DNA of 64,000 nt from Microbacterium sp. (GCA_031277945.1 JAITLK010000003.1:62001-126000), one strand, 5' to 3'. Positions 16,936-26,451 are shown, counted from the first letter of the stretch. Notes: generated from the sequence alone by a model not told the origin. Made by a program: numbers and translations.

Positions 16936-16941
16936 TACGCT
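16936..16941 (+). promoter_or_regulatory. -10 hexamer of degenerate phosphotransferase gene (leaderless)
   Basis: TACGCT, 6 bases before the ATG at 16948. Confidence 0.6.
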
Positions 16942-16947
16942 GAGCAC

Positions 16948-18627
16948 ATGGCACGCTCTCCTCTCACTCTAGCCGCGGCGGCCACGGCCGCAGTCCCCGG
17001 AGTCGAGATCGTCGGCACCACAGCGCTGTCGGCGCACGGCGAAGGTCGCAACGACTCCGCCGTCGTCACGCTCGCGGACGGCACTCGTGCGGTCGTGCGC
17101 CTTCCCCGCGACGAGGCCGTCGACGTGGAACTCGCGTCGGAGGCTCTCGCCCTGCGAGCCCTCACCGACGGCGTGCGTGCCCTGCTCGGTTTCGAGGCAC
17201 CTCGTTTTCTCGGAGTCGGTCCGCTGGATGGACGACGGGTGTTCGTCACATCCTTCATCCCGGGATATCAGGTGGATGCCGGCGACATCCCCTCGGGCCG
17301 GGGTGTCGCCTCTTCGGTGGGTGAAACCCTCGCGGCCGTGCATGCGCTTCCCGCGTCTTTCGTGCGCAATTCCGGCCTCCCCCATCGGACGGCAGATCAG
17401 GTGCGCCAGGATGCGCGCCGCGTGCTCGACGAGTCCTCCGCCACCGGTCGAGTGCCCGTACGGCTCATGGTGCGGTGGCGGGACGTGCTGGATGACGACA
17501 GCATGTGGCAGTTCGAACCCGCTGTCACGCTGGGCGGCACTGCTGCATCGGCCTTCGTGTACGAAGATCGCGACGGTGTGCCCACCGTCTCAGGCGTGGT
17601 CGACTGGCACGCGCTGCAAGTCACCGATCCGGCGGTGGATCTGCAGTTCCTGATGTTCGCACCGGATGCCATCGATTCGGTGTATCAGGCCTACGTAGCC
17701 TCCTCGCACCGAGCGCCGGACGAGATGGTTCTGGCGCGCGCTCGTCTGCACTCCGAACTCGATGTCGCGAGATGGCTGCTGCACGGCCGGGACACCCGGG
17801 AAGCGAACGTCGTCGATGACGCCGCCGCCATGCTGGACACCCTCGCGGAGGACGTCCGGGACGACGATCTCCGTCCCCGTACGGCGAAAGCGGACATCGA
17901 TGACGCTCTCGCCGCCCTTCGCACGGTTCCGCAGCCGACGCCGCACAGCGTGGACACCTCGATGCACACCGACACGTACGACCCTGCCGACCTCGACTTC
18001 CTCGGCGCCAAGGCAACGGAGACGTCAGCGCTCGCGGGCGGGTTCTTCGCGGACGACCCCAACGCCACCCAGGCCCTCGATCCGTCCTACTACGACGACG
18101 AGCGACGGCGAGTGGATGCCGTCGAGATCACGGCGGGGGATGCAGATCCCAACGCGACGCAGGCGCTGGATCCGTCCTACTACGACGACGAGCGCGTGCG
18201 GGTCGAACGTGTCGAGCTCAGCGATGACCCCGGCACAACCGGTCTGGGCTCCCAACCGGCAAGCACCGATGATCGCAGGGACGCGGCCGATGCAACGGAT
18301 CCGAACGCCACGCAGGGCTTCGATTCCCCGCTGTTCGACGGTGCAGGCGCGTCCTCGACGGAGTCCGCGTCGCAGTCGTCTCATTCGGCCGACGACGTGC
18401 GCCCCGCCACGGCGTTGACCCCGGTGTCCGATGAGTCAACCGTCACCGGCGGGGTCTCACTCATCTCCGACGACGAAGTCCTGACGGACGCGCGCGATGA
18501 GAACAGGCTCACGGATTCCGGCCCGCTCATCTTCCCGCCGGATGCCGCGGATCGCGTTACGCGCGACCTGGAGGAGGCGGAGCGCGCAGCACAGGCAGCC
18601 TTCCGCCGCTGGGCCCAGGAGGACTGA
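16948..18627 (+). CDS. Aminoglycoside/macrolide phosphotransferase-like protein, probable pseudokinase with repeat tail
   Basis: 559 residues. Residues 1-330 have the APH fold: VVTLADGTRAVVRLPRDEAV (N-lobe strand), ELASEALALRAL (helix C), VDWHALQVTDPAVDLQFL (metal-binding Asp 219 and the DPxxDL helix). The catalytic loop, normally HGDxxxxN, reads TLGGTAASAF at 194-203, so the catalytic Asp and Asn are missing. The acidic, Thr/Ser-rich tail (about 345-559) contains three copies of DPNATQ: DPNATQALDPSYYDD at 370 and 400, DPNATQGFDSPLFD at 451. The C-terminus is a short charged helix (RDLEEAERAAQAAFRRWAQ). Leaderless start. Diverges from nudC. Function unknown; antibiotic resistance is unlikely. 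Confidence 0.8.
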   Translation: MARSPLTLAAAATAAVPGVEIVGTTALSAHGEGRNDSAVVTLADGTRAVVRLPRDEAVDVELASEALALRALTDGVRALLGFEAPRFLGVGPLDGRRVFVTSFIPGYQVDAGDIPSGRGVASSVGETLAAVHALPASFVRNSGLPHRTADQVRQDARRVLDESSATGRVPVRLMVRWRDVLDDDSMWQFEPAVTLGGTAASAFVYEDRDGVPTVSGVVDWHALQVTDPAVDLQFLMFAPDAIDSVYQAYVASSHRAPDEMVLARARLHSELDVARWLLHGRDTREANVVDDAAAMLDTLAEDVRDDDLRPRTAKADIDDALAALRTVPQPTPHSVDTSMHTDTYDPADLDFLGAKATETSALAGGFFADDPNATQALDPSYYDDERRRVDAVEITAGDADPNATQALDPSYYDDERVRVERVELSDDPGTTGLGSQPASTDDRRDAADATDPNATQGFDSPLFDGAGASSTESASQSSHSADDVRPATALTPVSDESTVTGGVSLISDDEVLTDARDENRLTDSGPLIFPPDAADRVTRDLEEAERAAQAAFRRWAQED

Positions 18628-18843
18628 CTCCGGGCTGACGCGGGGTCGATCGGTCCTGCCTCAGCACGGCCACCGGCACCGGCGAGCACCAGTCGCGGGC
18701 CGGGGCTTCGTGGCACTCGTCGGCGGTGGACTCCATCCGACGTCAGAGCACCGCAATCATCAGCCCATGCCGGCCCGCGACCTCGGAACGGCATGATGCC
18801 CGGACATGCGTCGGCGGGTCCAGTGCCGGGTCGGTGCGGCGGT
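18628..18843. other. Non-coding gap between convergent genes
   Basis: 216 bases with no ORF I would support and no clear terminator hairpin; only short GC-rich inverted repeats such as CATGCCG/CGGCATG (18767-18797). Confidence 0.5.
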
Positions 18844-21800
18844 CTAGGAGACGGGGACCGTCGCTCCGTCGGCAGACCCGGCAGCACCATCGGCAACCCC
18901 GGAGGCACTATCGACAACCCCGGAGGCACCGTCGGCAGATCCGGCAGCACCGTCCGCCGACGCGACGGCGGCCTCGTCCCACAGCACGGCGAGCTCCTCC
19001 TCCGTGTAGACCTGTTCCGGGCGCAGCACCAGATCATGGCCGACGTAGAAGAGGGCCACGTCGATGTCTTCGAGAGGAACGCCACGCGCGTGGTGATAGG
19101 CCACTCGATAGTGCGCCAGCTGCAGTAGGCGCTCCTGACGTTCACGCGGAGTCGCCGGCGGACGCCCCGTCTTCCAGTCCACGATCTCGATGCGTCCACC
19201 CCGGTCCTCGCGCCGGAAGACGGCATCGAGCTTGCAGATCATGATGTGCTCGCCCCCCGCGGGCGTGCGCATCACATAGTTCACCTCGCTTTCGACCTCC
19301 AGTGGTCGCAGTCCCGCCCACTCCGAGCGCAGGAAATTGCGTTGATGGCGGGCGAGTTCCGAGTCGTGTTCGGCCTCGGCTTCTGGCGCATCGAGGCCGC
19401 CGCGGGGCACGGTCGCGTCGATGCCCGCTGCCGGAGGGGAGACATCCGGGATCGCATCGCCGGACATCGTGGCAAGCGCGCTGTCTCCTGCGTACTCATC
19501 ATCGCTCTCCCACAGCGCGTCATCGAGAGACGTGCCGGACCCCACCATCTCGTACAGGTGCTCGATCCAGGCGTGGAAGTCCGTGCCGATCCGCGTCTGC
19601 GGATAGGGCCGCTCGGGCAGTGGGCGAACGAGCGCGTCCGTCGTGCGGCGGAAGCCCGTCACGTAGTCCTTGAACATCGACGCCGGAATTCGTGTGGGAG
19701 CCGGCACCACCGGGATCCGAGCGCGCAGTTCGCGCTCACGGAGGAGCCTCGCAAGCTCGGGCGATGGCACAGCGGGCGGCGTAGCCGCAACGAGAGCCGC
19801 GGCTTCCTCCACCACGCCACGTCGACCGCCGAGCGCATCCAGAGGCCACGACAGGGTGCGCCCGCCGTGCTGGATAGGGTTGTCGCCCTCGGCACGCTGT
19901 GTCGGCAGCTCGTCTGCGCCGATCACCTGGAGCATCGCCTGCAAATACCGGCTGGGCACGCGAGCGCGCGTCTGGCCACCCCACGCCGCGCCTGTCAGCA
20001 GCAGGCGCGAGCGGGCTCGGGTGACAGCGACATACGCGAGGCGCCGTTCCTCTTCTTCCTGATAGGCCTTGTTGGCCCTCTTGAACTCGTCGATCGCCTT
20101 GTTGATGTGCGTTCGTGTGGTGTCTTCGCCGGTCGGTATCACCAGCTCGGGGAGCGCGTCCCGGTCGCCACGGAAGTCGAAGGGCAGCGTACCCAGCGAC
20201 AGCCAGCCCATCGTCGTCCGCGGGCTCTTCGGCAACTCGTCCTCCACCAGGCGCACGACCGCAGCGGCATCCCACTCCAGCCCCTTGGCACCGTGAATGG
20301 TGAGCAGCTGGACCACACCCGGCTGCGGGGGCTCCGGTCTGGGCATCAGTTCATCGGTGTCCTCCGCGTGGGCGAGCCACGCCAGAAGGCTGCCGATCGT
20401 GCCGCGCTCATCCGCGTCGAGGAACGCGCGAACCTCGTCGCCGAACGCTCGGAGCTGAGTGGAGGCGATGCGTGCCGGACCGCGCGACTCGTTGGCGGCA
20501 AGCTCGATGTCCAGACGCAGCTCCGACTCGATCAGCCGGATGAGCTCAGGGGCGGACTGGCCGCTGGCGCGCCGGAGGCGATCGAACATGTCGCCCGCTT
20601 CCCGCATCCGCTCCTGCCCCGTCGGAGTGAAATCGGAGAGCAGCGGATGCTCGGGGCGCAGCGAGCGCAGAACATCGAGGGCGTCGATGATCGACAGCTG
20701 CTCATCCGCTCCTGCGGATCCCCGCAGTCGCGCCAGCATCTCGTCGGAGAACCGGGCGCCGTCCGCGCCACGTCGTGACAGCGTCGTGGCCAGAGTGTGC
20801 AGCGCCGCCATGTCCGCCACGCCGATCGCGAAGCGGGGTCCCACCAGCAGCCGGATGAGAGAGGATCCCGCCGCCGGGTCGTGGACCACACGCAACGCGG
20901 CGACGACGTCGGTCACCTCCGGTGTGGACAGCAATCCGCCGAGGCCGAGGATGCGGTGCGGGATTCCGCGCTTGTCGAGCGCGTCAGCGAACAGCTGCAT
21001 GTGCTTCTTGGCCCGGAATAGGATCGCGCCCGTGTGCTCCCGGTCGCCTCCCGCGGCGTCATGCTCTGCCCGCACCCGCTCGAACCACTCCGCCACTGCG
21101 TCGGCCTCATCGTCGATCGTCTCTGCCCAGACATGATCGACGACGCCGGGGCCGGCACCGGGACGCGGTTGCAGTTCGCCGACCTCCAGCCTGCCCGGTC
21201 CGCGCAGCGGGCCCAGCAGCGCGTTGGCGGACGCGAGGATCGCGACGTCATTGCGCCAGCTGATCATCAGCTCGTAGGTTCGGTGGGCGACCTGCTGGGA
21301 GAAGGCCGATCCGAACGCGTCGAGGTTGTCGGCGCTCGCGCCGCGCCAGCCGTAGATCGATTGATGCGGATCACCGACAGCCATCACGGCATGATCCCGG
21401 AAGATCGAAGACAGCAGACGTGTCTGCAGCACCGACGTGTCCTGGTACTCGTCCAGCAGCACGACGCGGTACTGGTCTCGCAGTTCGGCCGCGATCTGCG
21501 GGCTCGTCTCGATGATCTCCAGCGCGCCCGAGACCTGATCGGCGAAATCGAGCACTCCCTGGGCCTGCTTCGCGAGGGCGTAGTCCTGCGCCAGACCGGC
21601 GATGATCGGCAGCCCCCGACCGGCGGCCCAGGCGTTCTCCGTGTTGGCGGCCGTGATATCCGTCTTGATGTACGGCTCCAGGCGATCGGCGAATGCCGAG
21701 CCGTATGCCGCCACCTCGTCCAGATCGGCGCGGTTGTCCAGTGCATCTCCTGCTAGCTTCTGGACCGCGTCGATCATGGTCGACAAGGCGTTCTCGCGAT

Positions 21801-22440
21801 CCGCGAGACGCGGATCCGCGCTGCGGATGACGACCGACCGAGCAAGGAGCCACGAGCCGGACTGGCTCAGCAACGACGCCTCTGCGTCGCGTCCGATCCG
21901 GGCTGCGTGCTCACGGACGATCGCATCCGCGAAAGCGTTGTAGGTGGCCACCCGCGGCCGCAGCAGCTCGTCACCGTTCACGAGAGCGCGCGCGGTGTCC
22001 CAGCCGGTGCCGTATCTCCGGGCCAGTCGGTCAAGGAGCGCCGGCAGTTCGTCTGCGGGGGTCTGGGCGAGCACTCCCGTCGCGACGATCTCGTCGAGAT
22101 GCGGCAGCAAGCCGCGACGCCCGAAGGCATCGATGCGATGCAGACGCGTCATGATGCGCTCGGCGAGCTCGCCCGCGGCCTTGCGCGTGAACGTGAGGCC
22201 GAGGATCTCGTCTCGGCCCACGTGACCGTTGGCCACGAGCCAGACCACGCGACCGGCCATCGTCTCCGTCTTTCCCGATCCGGCACCGGCCACCACGAGC
22301 GCCGGCGTCGGGGGCGCCTCGATGACCTCCTGCTGCGCCGGAGTCGGCGTGGGAAGTCCCAGGGCTGCCGCTATCGTCGCCGCGGACAGCCCGTGGCCCC
22401 CGGGCCACTCGGTGCCGGTCGACGAGTCCCGGAGCGTCAT
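18844..22440 (-). CDS. adnB: AdnB: helicase-nuclease subunit for double-strand break resection
   Basis: 1198 residues: SF1 motor with Walker A GAGSGKT, motif Ia LTFTRKAAGELAER, Walker B VLLDEYQDTS, motif III VGDPHQSIYGWRGA, motif V TIHGAKGLEWDAA and motif VI RRLAYVAVTRARSRL; then a RecB-type nuclease with CKLDAVFRRED and EIVDWKTG (Asp and Lys of PD-(D/E)xK, about residue 1088). With AdnA it forms the actinobacterial dual motor-nuclease that resects broken ends. Start overlaps the adnA stop by 4 bases. The last 35 residues are a degenerate seven-residue repeat, (S/V)(A/V)D(G/S)A(A/S)G, coded by 21-base tandem repeats. Confidence 0.95.
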   Translation of the reverse strand: MTLRDSSTGTEWPGGHGLSAATIAAALGLPTPTPAQQEVIEAPPTPALVVAGAGSGKTETMAGRVVWLVANGHVGRDEILGLTFTRKAAGELAERIMTRLHRIDAFGRRGLLPHLDEIVATGVLAQTPADELPALLDRLARRYGTGWDTARALVNGDELLRPRVATYNAFADAIVREHAARIGRDAEASLLSQSGSWLLARSVVIRSADPRLADRENALSTMIDAVQKLAGDALDNRADLDEVAAYGSAFADRLEPYIKTDITAANTENAWAAGRGLPIIAGLAQDYALAKQAQGVLDFADQVSGALEIIETSPQIAAELRDQYRVVLLDEYQDTSVLQTRLLSSIFRDHAVMAVGDPHQSIYGWRGASADNLDAFGSAFSQQVAHRTYELMISWRNDVAILASANALLGPLRGPGRLEVGELQPRPGAGPGVVDHVWAETIDDEADAVAEWFERVRAEHDAAGGDREHTGAILFRAKKHMQLFADALDKRGIPHRILGLGGLLSTPEVTDVVAALRVVHDPAAGSSLIRLLVGPRFAIGVADMAALHTLATTLSRRGADGARFSDEMLARLRGSAGADEQLSIIDALDVLRSLRPEHPLLSDFTPTGQERMREAGDMFDRLRRASGQSAPELIRLIESELRLDIELAANESRGPARIASTQLRAFGDEVRAFLDADERGTIGSLLAWLAHAEDTDELMPRPEPPQPGVVQLLTIHGAKGLEWDAAAVVRLVEDELPKSPRTTMGWLSLGTLPFDFRGDRDALPELVIPTGEDTTRTHINKAIDEFKRANKAYQEEEERRLAYVAVTRARSRLLLTGAAWGGQTRARVPSRYLQAMLQVIGADELPTQRAEGDNPIQHGGRTLSWPLDALGGRRGVVEEAAALVAATPPAVPSPELARLLRERELRARIPVVPAPTRIPASMFKDYVTGFRRTTDALVRPLPERPYPQTRIGTDFHAWIEHLYEMVGSGTSLDDALWESDDEYAGDSALATMSGDAIPDVSPPAAGIDATVPRGGLDAPEAEAEHDSELARHQRNFLRSEWAGLRPLEVESEVNYVMRTPAGGEHIMICKLDAVFRREDRGGRIEIVDWKTGRPPATPRERQERLLQLAHYRVAYHHARGVPLEDIDVALFYVGHDLVLRPEQVYTEEELAVLWDEAAVASADGAAGSADGASGVVDSASGVADGAAGSADGATVPVS
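18866..18949 (-). repeat. Four 21-bp tandem repeats in the adnB tail
   Basis: Units at 18866, 18887, 18908 and 18929, each 21 bases, of the form CCGTCGGCAGACCCGGCAGC with a few changes; a fifth, more diverged unit follows at 18950. They code for the AdnB C-terminal heptapeptide repeat and are immediately before the stop codon, a likely length-variable site. Confidence 0.9.
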
Positions 22441-25400
22441 GATGCGCTCACCGCCTTCACGGTGTGAATGCCGCAGATGGCGAATCTATCGACCCGGCAG
22501 TGCTGATCGATGTTGGCGGTGAACGCCGCCGAGGCCATGCCTCGGGCATCGGCGATCACGCGCTGCACGAAGGCGTCCGCGGTCTCGGGACCGAGCGGTG
22601 CCTGGTGCGCGATACGCCAGTGCGTGCCCTTGAGCGTCTGACTGAGCACGAGCAGACGTGCACCCGCCGCTTCTTCGGGGCGCGCGCCCGCGATGGCACC
22701 GGCGCGCACCGCGAGCTGATATGCGGCCAGCTGCGCGTCGTCCTCGACCAGGTCGTTGCGCACGCGGCTCTCGCTGCGGCCGGTCTTCAGGTCCACCACG
22801 ATGGCTCGTCCTGCATCGGGATGGTCGGGATCCTGCGGGATGTCCTCGCCCGCTCCCGGCGGGTAGATCTCCACCCGGTCGACGCTCCCCCGCAGCAACG
22901 CGTACGGGATGCCCGCAGGCAACGCGGCCCGTTCCTCGTCGAGCCCTCGCACGATCACGTGCGCGGAGCCCGCTTCTTCGTCGAGCGGAATCGCCAGCTC
23001 GAACGGCGCCTCTGCGCCGACACGCTGTGCTCCGACCGCGCGGAAGCGCTGCAGGTACAGGTGCAGGCGCTCCACCAGCGTGCGAGCCCAGCGTCGTTCC
23101 TTGACCGAGAGCCATTCCGCCTCGAACTCCAGCTCGCCCCACCTCTCATCCACCACGCGCTGCAGCTCGGCGAGATCACCGTCGGCGACCTCCTCCATGG
23201 CCGCGTGCAGGATGGTGCCGAGGCCCTGGGAGGAGGTTCGGGTATCGCCTCCGAGGGAGCGGATGGCCCAATCCACACCGCAGGTCTCGAAATTCTCCAT
23301 CCGCGATGGCGACACCGGAATCGGTGCGTGATCCGGGTCCCGCAGCGGTGCGGAACTCGATGCGGGAACCAGCCCGTACCAGTGTGCCGGGGAGGCGCCG
23401 GGAACGCCCGCCTCCGCCAGGGCGCCCAGCTGCCCGGCGGCTGCGATGCGCTGAGGTGCCGGGGTGGTGGAGGATGTGAGGTCACGCCGGTACCGGGCGA
23501 CCAGGCCCCGCAGCGTGAGCGGATGACCTCCGGCTCGATCGTCGTCGGTGCGATGCGGCTCGGGCAGAAACCCGAACAGCGCGCTGGGCCCGGTGTCATC
23601 GTCATCCACGGCGGTGACCAGAAGATGGGTGCGCGCCCGCGACACGGCGCGGACGAACAGCCGCAGCTCGTCGTGCAGCGCCCCACGCCGACGTTCTGAC
23701 ACGGGCGGCACAGCCGTGGACGTGTCGCCGGCGCGGGCGGCCATGACGGCGTCCGCCAGCAGCCAGCTGTCCAGCAAGCCGCCGCGCAGACGCACGTTCG
23801 GCCACACACCGTCCTGGACTCCGGCGATCACCACTGCATCGAATTCCGTGCCGAGTGCCGTGGCCGGCGTCATGACGGCAACCGTCTGGGCGCTCTCCGG
23901 CGCTGCCAGGGTGTCCTCGGGCACGTCGCTGCCGAGCAGGTTGCGGATGAACGCGGCGGGGTCGGCGTCGGTGCCACGCTCCACCGCACGCTTGGCAGCC
24001 TCGAACAGCGCCACCAGCGCATCAAGCGCACGCCCGGTCTCCGCAGCGAACGGCCCCGGCGTGGTCGCGATGCGGCGCCAGGCGTCAGCGAGACGCTCGC
24101 CGGCCCGGCGAGAGCGATCCCAGATCAGCCACAGCAACTCGTGCACCGTCTCGCCGCGCTGATGCGCCTCCCCCACCCGCACCAGAGTGGTCGCAAGTCT
24201 CTCCGCGGCAAATGCTTCGGCCCCCTCCAGAAGAGCGAACTCCAGAGGGTGCTCGAAGGCTGAACGAAGCAGCTCCCCCGCCGCCGTGGTTCCTCCCCCG
24301 GCGAGCTCTCGATGCCGGAGAGCGGCACGGAGGCGACGCAAGCCCACCGCGTCCAAGCCACCGAAGGGTGACAGCAGCGCACCCGCCAAGGCCTCCGGAT
24401 CACGCTCGAGCGGTGACTGGATGCCGAGTTCCAGCACTTCGAGAAGCTGGCGGACGACCACCTCACGCCCCAGCGGGCGTTGCACCCCCGCTGCCCGTGT
24501 CGGTACTTCACGCGCTGCCAGCTCCGTCTCCAGCGACGAGACCTGGCGGGTGTCGTGCGCGATCACCGCCATGCGCGCCCACTCGACCCCACCGACCAGA
24601 TGCCAGTCGCGGAGGGCACGGGCGATGGCATCGGCTTCTTCGTAGGGACTGGCCGCGATAATCGCACCGACTCGCTCATCGACGAGTTCGTCTCCGGGGA
24701 CCCGACGATGCTCCACTCGTCCGCCCACGCCGATCGCCTGGGTGACCATCCGCACCAAGCGGGAGATCGCCGGAGTCGCGCGATGGGGCTCGTCGAGGAC
24801 GTGGACATCGCCGAGCAGGGCAGCCAGCCGTGCGAACAGTTCCGGCGTGACGCCGCGGAAGGCACCGGATCCGATGTCCGGGTCGCCGAACGCGACCACC
24901 GACACCCCTCGGGATCGCAATGCCTCGATCAGCGCGATGGCGCCGCGGGTGAGTTCCTGGGCGTCATCGATCAGCACCGTCTTCAGCCGCGCGATGGGGC
25001 CGAGCGCCGCCAGCGCGGCGGAACCGGGCGGCGCGGCACGCACGATCGATCCTGCCTCGGCAAGCAGATCGGCCGCATCACGGTGCGCGGCGCGCATGCG
25101 CGCCGTGACATCGCGGTAGTCGGCGATGAACCCGGCTGCGGCCGTCCACACCGGGCGGCCCCATCGTTCACCGAGGAGCGACAGTTCGCCGGGGTCCAGC
25201 CCCAGCTCCGTGCACTCGTCGATGACGGTGCGCAGTTCCGAGCGGAAGGCCTTCGCATTGCGGGCGGCCGCGGGCAGCTCATCCGGCCAGCGCTGCGGTC
25301 GCCCGCCCTCGTTCGCATCCAGTTCATCGCCGTGCAGCAGATCGGCGACGATGCGGTCCTGGTCGGCGCCGGTGAGCAATTGCGGCGCGGGCCTGCCATC

Positions 25401-25739
25401 ACGAACCATGGCAGCGCGGACGATCTGGAAGGCGAGCGAACCGAGCGATCGCGCGAGCGCTCCGGGAGTGGCGCGCCCGACCGACAACCCCAGATCGTCC
25501 CGCAAGCGCGTGGCGGTGAGACGCGACGGGGTGAGCACCAGCAGCTCGTCCGTGCCGCGCTCCCCCGTGGCGAGCAGGTGGCGGGCACGCGCGAGGAGAG
25601 TCGCCGTCTTTCCCGTTCCCGGGGCACCGATGACCACGGCGTCAGCGTTCGCCGGCAGCGCCACCACGGCACGCTGGCGAGGATCCAGCTCGACCGCCAC
25701 CGCCCGAAGCCCCGTCGTGGTGGAGGTGTCGGTGCTCAT
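22437..25739 (-). CDS. adnA: AdnA: helicase-nuclease subunit for double-strand break resection
   Basis: 1100 residues with Q-motif LDPRQRAVVALP, Walker A GAPGTGKTATLL, Walker B VLIDDAQEL (Asp-Asp where active SF1 motors have DE), and a C-terminal nuclease with SVDRVEIYPP and VVDLKTGRSESR (about 983). Cysteines that could bind an iron-sulfur cluster are C820 (ENFETCGVDW), C1081 and C1089 (HCRVDRFAICG). Order adnA-adnB matches Rv3202c-Rv3201c. The degenerate motor motifs fit the known view that AdnA ATPase contributes less than AdnB. The ATG at 25739 has TAGCGT 6 bases upstream, a leaderless start. Confidence 0.94.
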   Translation of the reverse strand: MSTDTSTTTGLRAVAVELDPRQRAVVALPANADAVVIGAPGTGKTATLLARARHLLATGERGTDELLVLTPSRLTATRLRDDLGLSVGRATPGALARSLGSLAFQIVRAAMVRDGRPAPQLLTGADQDRIVADLLHGDELDANEGGRPQRWPDELPAAARNAKAFRSELRTVIDECTELGLDPGELSLLGERWGRPVWTAAAGFIADYRDVTARMRAAHRDAADLLAEAGSIVRAAPPGSAALAALGPIARLKTVLIDDAQELTRGAIALIEALRSRGVSVVAFGDPDIGSGAFRGVTPELFARLAALLGDVHVLDEPHRATPAISRLVRMVTQAIGVGGRVEHRRVPGDELVDERVGAIIAASPYEEADAIARALRDWHLVGGVEWARMAVIAHDTRQVSSLETELAAREVPTRAAGVQRPLGREVVVRQLLEVLELGIQSPLERDPEALAGALLSPFGGLDAVGLRRLRAALRHRELAGGGTTAAGELLRSAFEHPLEFALLEGAEAFAAERLATTLVRVGEAHQRGETVHELLWLIWDRSRRAGERLADAWRRIATTPGPFAAETGRALDALVALFEAAKRAVERGTDADPAAFIRNLLGSDVPEDTLAAPESAQTVAVMTPATALGTEFDAVVIAGVQDGVWPNVRLRGGLLDSWLLADAVMAARAGDTSTAVPPVSERRRGALHDELRLFVRAVSRARTHLLVTAVDDDDTGPSALFGFLPEPHRTDDDRAGGHPLTLRGLVARYRRDLTSSTTPAPQRIAAAGQLGALAEAGVPGASPAHWYGLVPASSSAPLRDPDHAPIPVSPSRMENFETCGVDWAIRSLGGDTRTSSQGLGTILHAAMEEVADGDLAELQRVVDERWGELEFEAEWLSVKERRWARTLVERLHLYLQRFRAVGAQRVGAEAPFELAIPLDEEAGSAHVIVRGLDEERAALPAGIPYALLRGSVDRVEIYPPGAGEDIPQDPDHPDAGRAIVVDLKTGRSESRVRNDLVEDDAQLAAYQLAVRAGAIAGARPEEAAGARLLVLSQTLKGTHWRIAHQAPLGPETADAFVQRVIADARGMASAAFTANIDQHCRVDRFAICGIHTVKAVSAS

Positions 25740-25745
25740 ATGACA

Positions 25746-25751
25746 ACGCTA
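25746..25751 (-). promoter_or_regulatory. -10 hexamer of adnAB operon (leaderless)
   Basis: TAGCGT, 6 bases before the ATG at 25739. No LexA-type TCGAAC-N4-GTTCGA box seen near it. Confidence 0.6.
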
Positions 25752-25932
25752 GCGGGAGGGGCGGACACTCGCGGCGCGGCAGTCACGAAGCGCACGGCGG
25801 CACCGAGAGCGTGGCCGCTCACGGTCGCGACCGGCGAGCGGCGTTCGCCCTGAGCGTGCACGAGGCGTGACGTCCGACCGGTGCCATAGGCTGTGGATGT
25901 TCGCCCCTTCCGGGGCAGAGGAAGGACACAAC

Positions 25933-26157
25933 GTGGAGATCCGCATCGGCATCGCCAACATCGGTCGCGAGCTCAGCTTCGAAACCTCCCAGTCCGCGGA
26001 CGACGTGCGAAGCGCCGTCTCCGAGGCTCTGGAGTCGAAGGCCGCCTCCGTGAACTTCACCGACGACAAGGGCAACGCGTACATCGTGCCCACCGCGTCG
26101 CTCGCCTACATCGAGATCGGCACCGAGGAGTCGCGCCGCGTCGGATTCGTGGCTTGA
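25933..26157 (+). CDS. DUF3107 small protein
   Basis: 74 residues from the GTG at 25933 with GAAGGA 7 bases upstream: MEIRIGIANIGRELSFETS, then NAYIVPTASLAYIEIGTEE and the end RRVGFVA. This is the DUF3107 family, represented in M. tuberculosis by Rv3208A (TB9.4). A TAGGCT at 25888-25893 gives a short 5' leader, so this gene is not leaderless. Between adnA and the ferritin-like/DEAD-box pair, as in mycobacteria. Cytoplasmic; function unknown. Confidence 0.9.
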   Translation: MEIRIGIANIGRELSFETSQSADDVRSAVSEALESKAASVNFTDDKGNAYIVPTASLAYIEIGTEESRRVGFVA

Positions 26158-26158
26158 C

Positions 26159-26449
26159 GTGTACGTCCTCCTCGCGGTCATCGGCGGCATCCTGCTGGGT
26201 GCCGTGGCCCACGCCCTCGTGCCGTCTCGCACGTCCCGCGGTGTGATGGTCGGTGGCGCCCTCGGGGGCGCGGCCGCAGCGATCGTGTACACCGCCCTGA
26301 CGTGGTCGGGAGTGGCGGAGTCCAGTCTGTGGATGTGGGTGGCCAGCCTCGGCGCCGCGCTGGTGGTCGCCGTCGTCGGCACCCTCGTCCTCACGCGCCT
26401 TCGGCTCTCGCACGACGCCGCGGAGGACGCACGCCTCGGCATCGCGTGA
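26159..26449 (+). CDS. Small two- or three-helix membrane protein
   Basis: 96 residues, GTG start one base after the DUF3107 stop, so co-transcribed. Hydrophobic segments at about 2-20 (VLLAVIGGILLGAVAHALV), 28-47 and 58-78 (WMWVASLGAALVVAVVGTLV) with Gly-rich faces; a charged C-terminus (RLRLSHDAAEDARLG). I do not recognise the family. Glycine-zipper-like spacing (GGALGGAAAAIVY) is the only notable trait. Confidence 0.75.
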   Translation: MYVLLAVIGGILLGAVAHALVPSRTSRGVMVGGALGGAAAAIVYTALTWSGVAESSLWMWVASLGAALVVAVVGTLVLTRLRLSHDAAEDARLGIA

Positions 26450-26451
26450 AC

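Noticed and set aside
16948..18627. Aminoglycoside or macrolide resistance kinase
   Set aside because: Catalytic HGDxxxxN is missing, so drug phosphorylation is not supported despite fold similarity.
18726..18841. Possible small gene between the pseudokinase gene and adnB
   Set aside because: Only random frames; no ribosome site and no recognisable protein.
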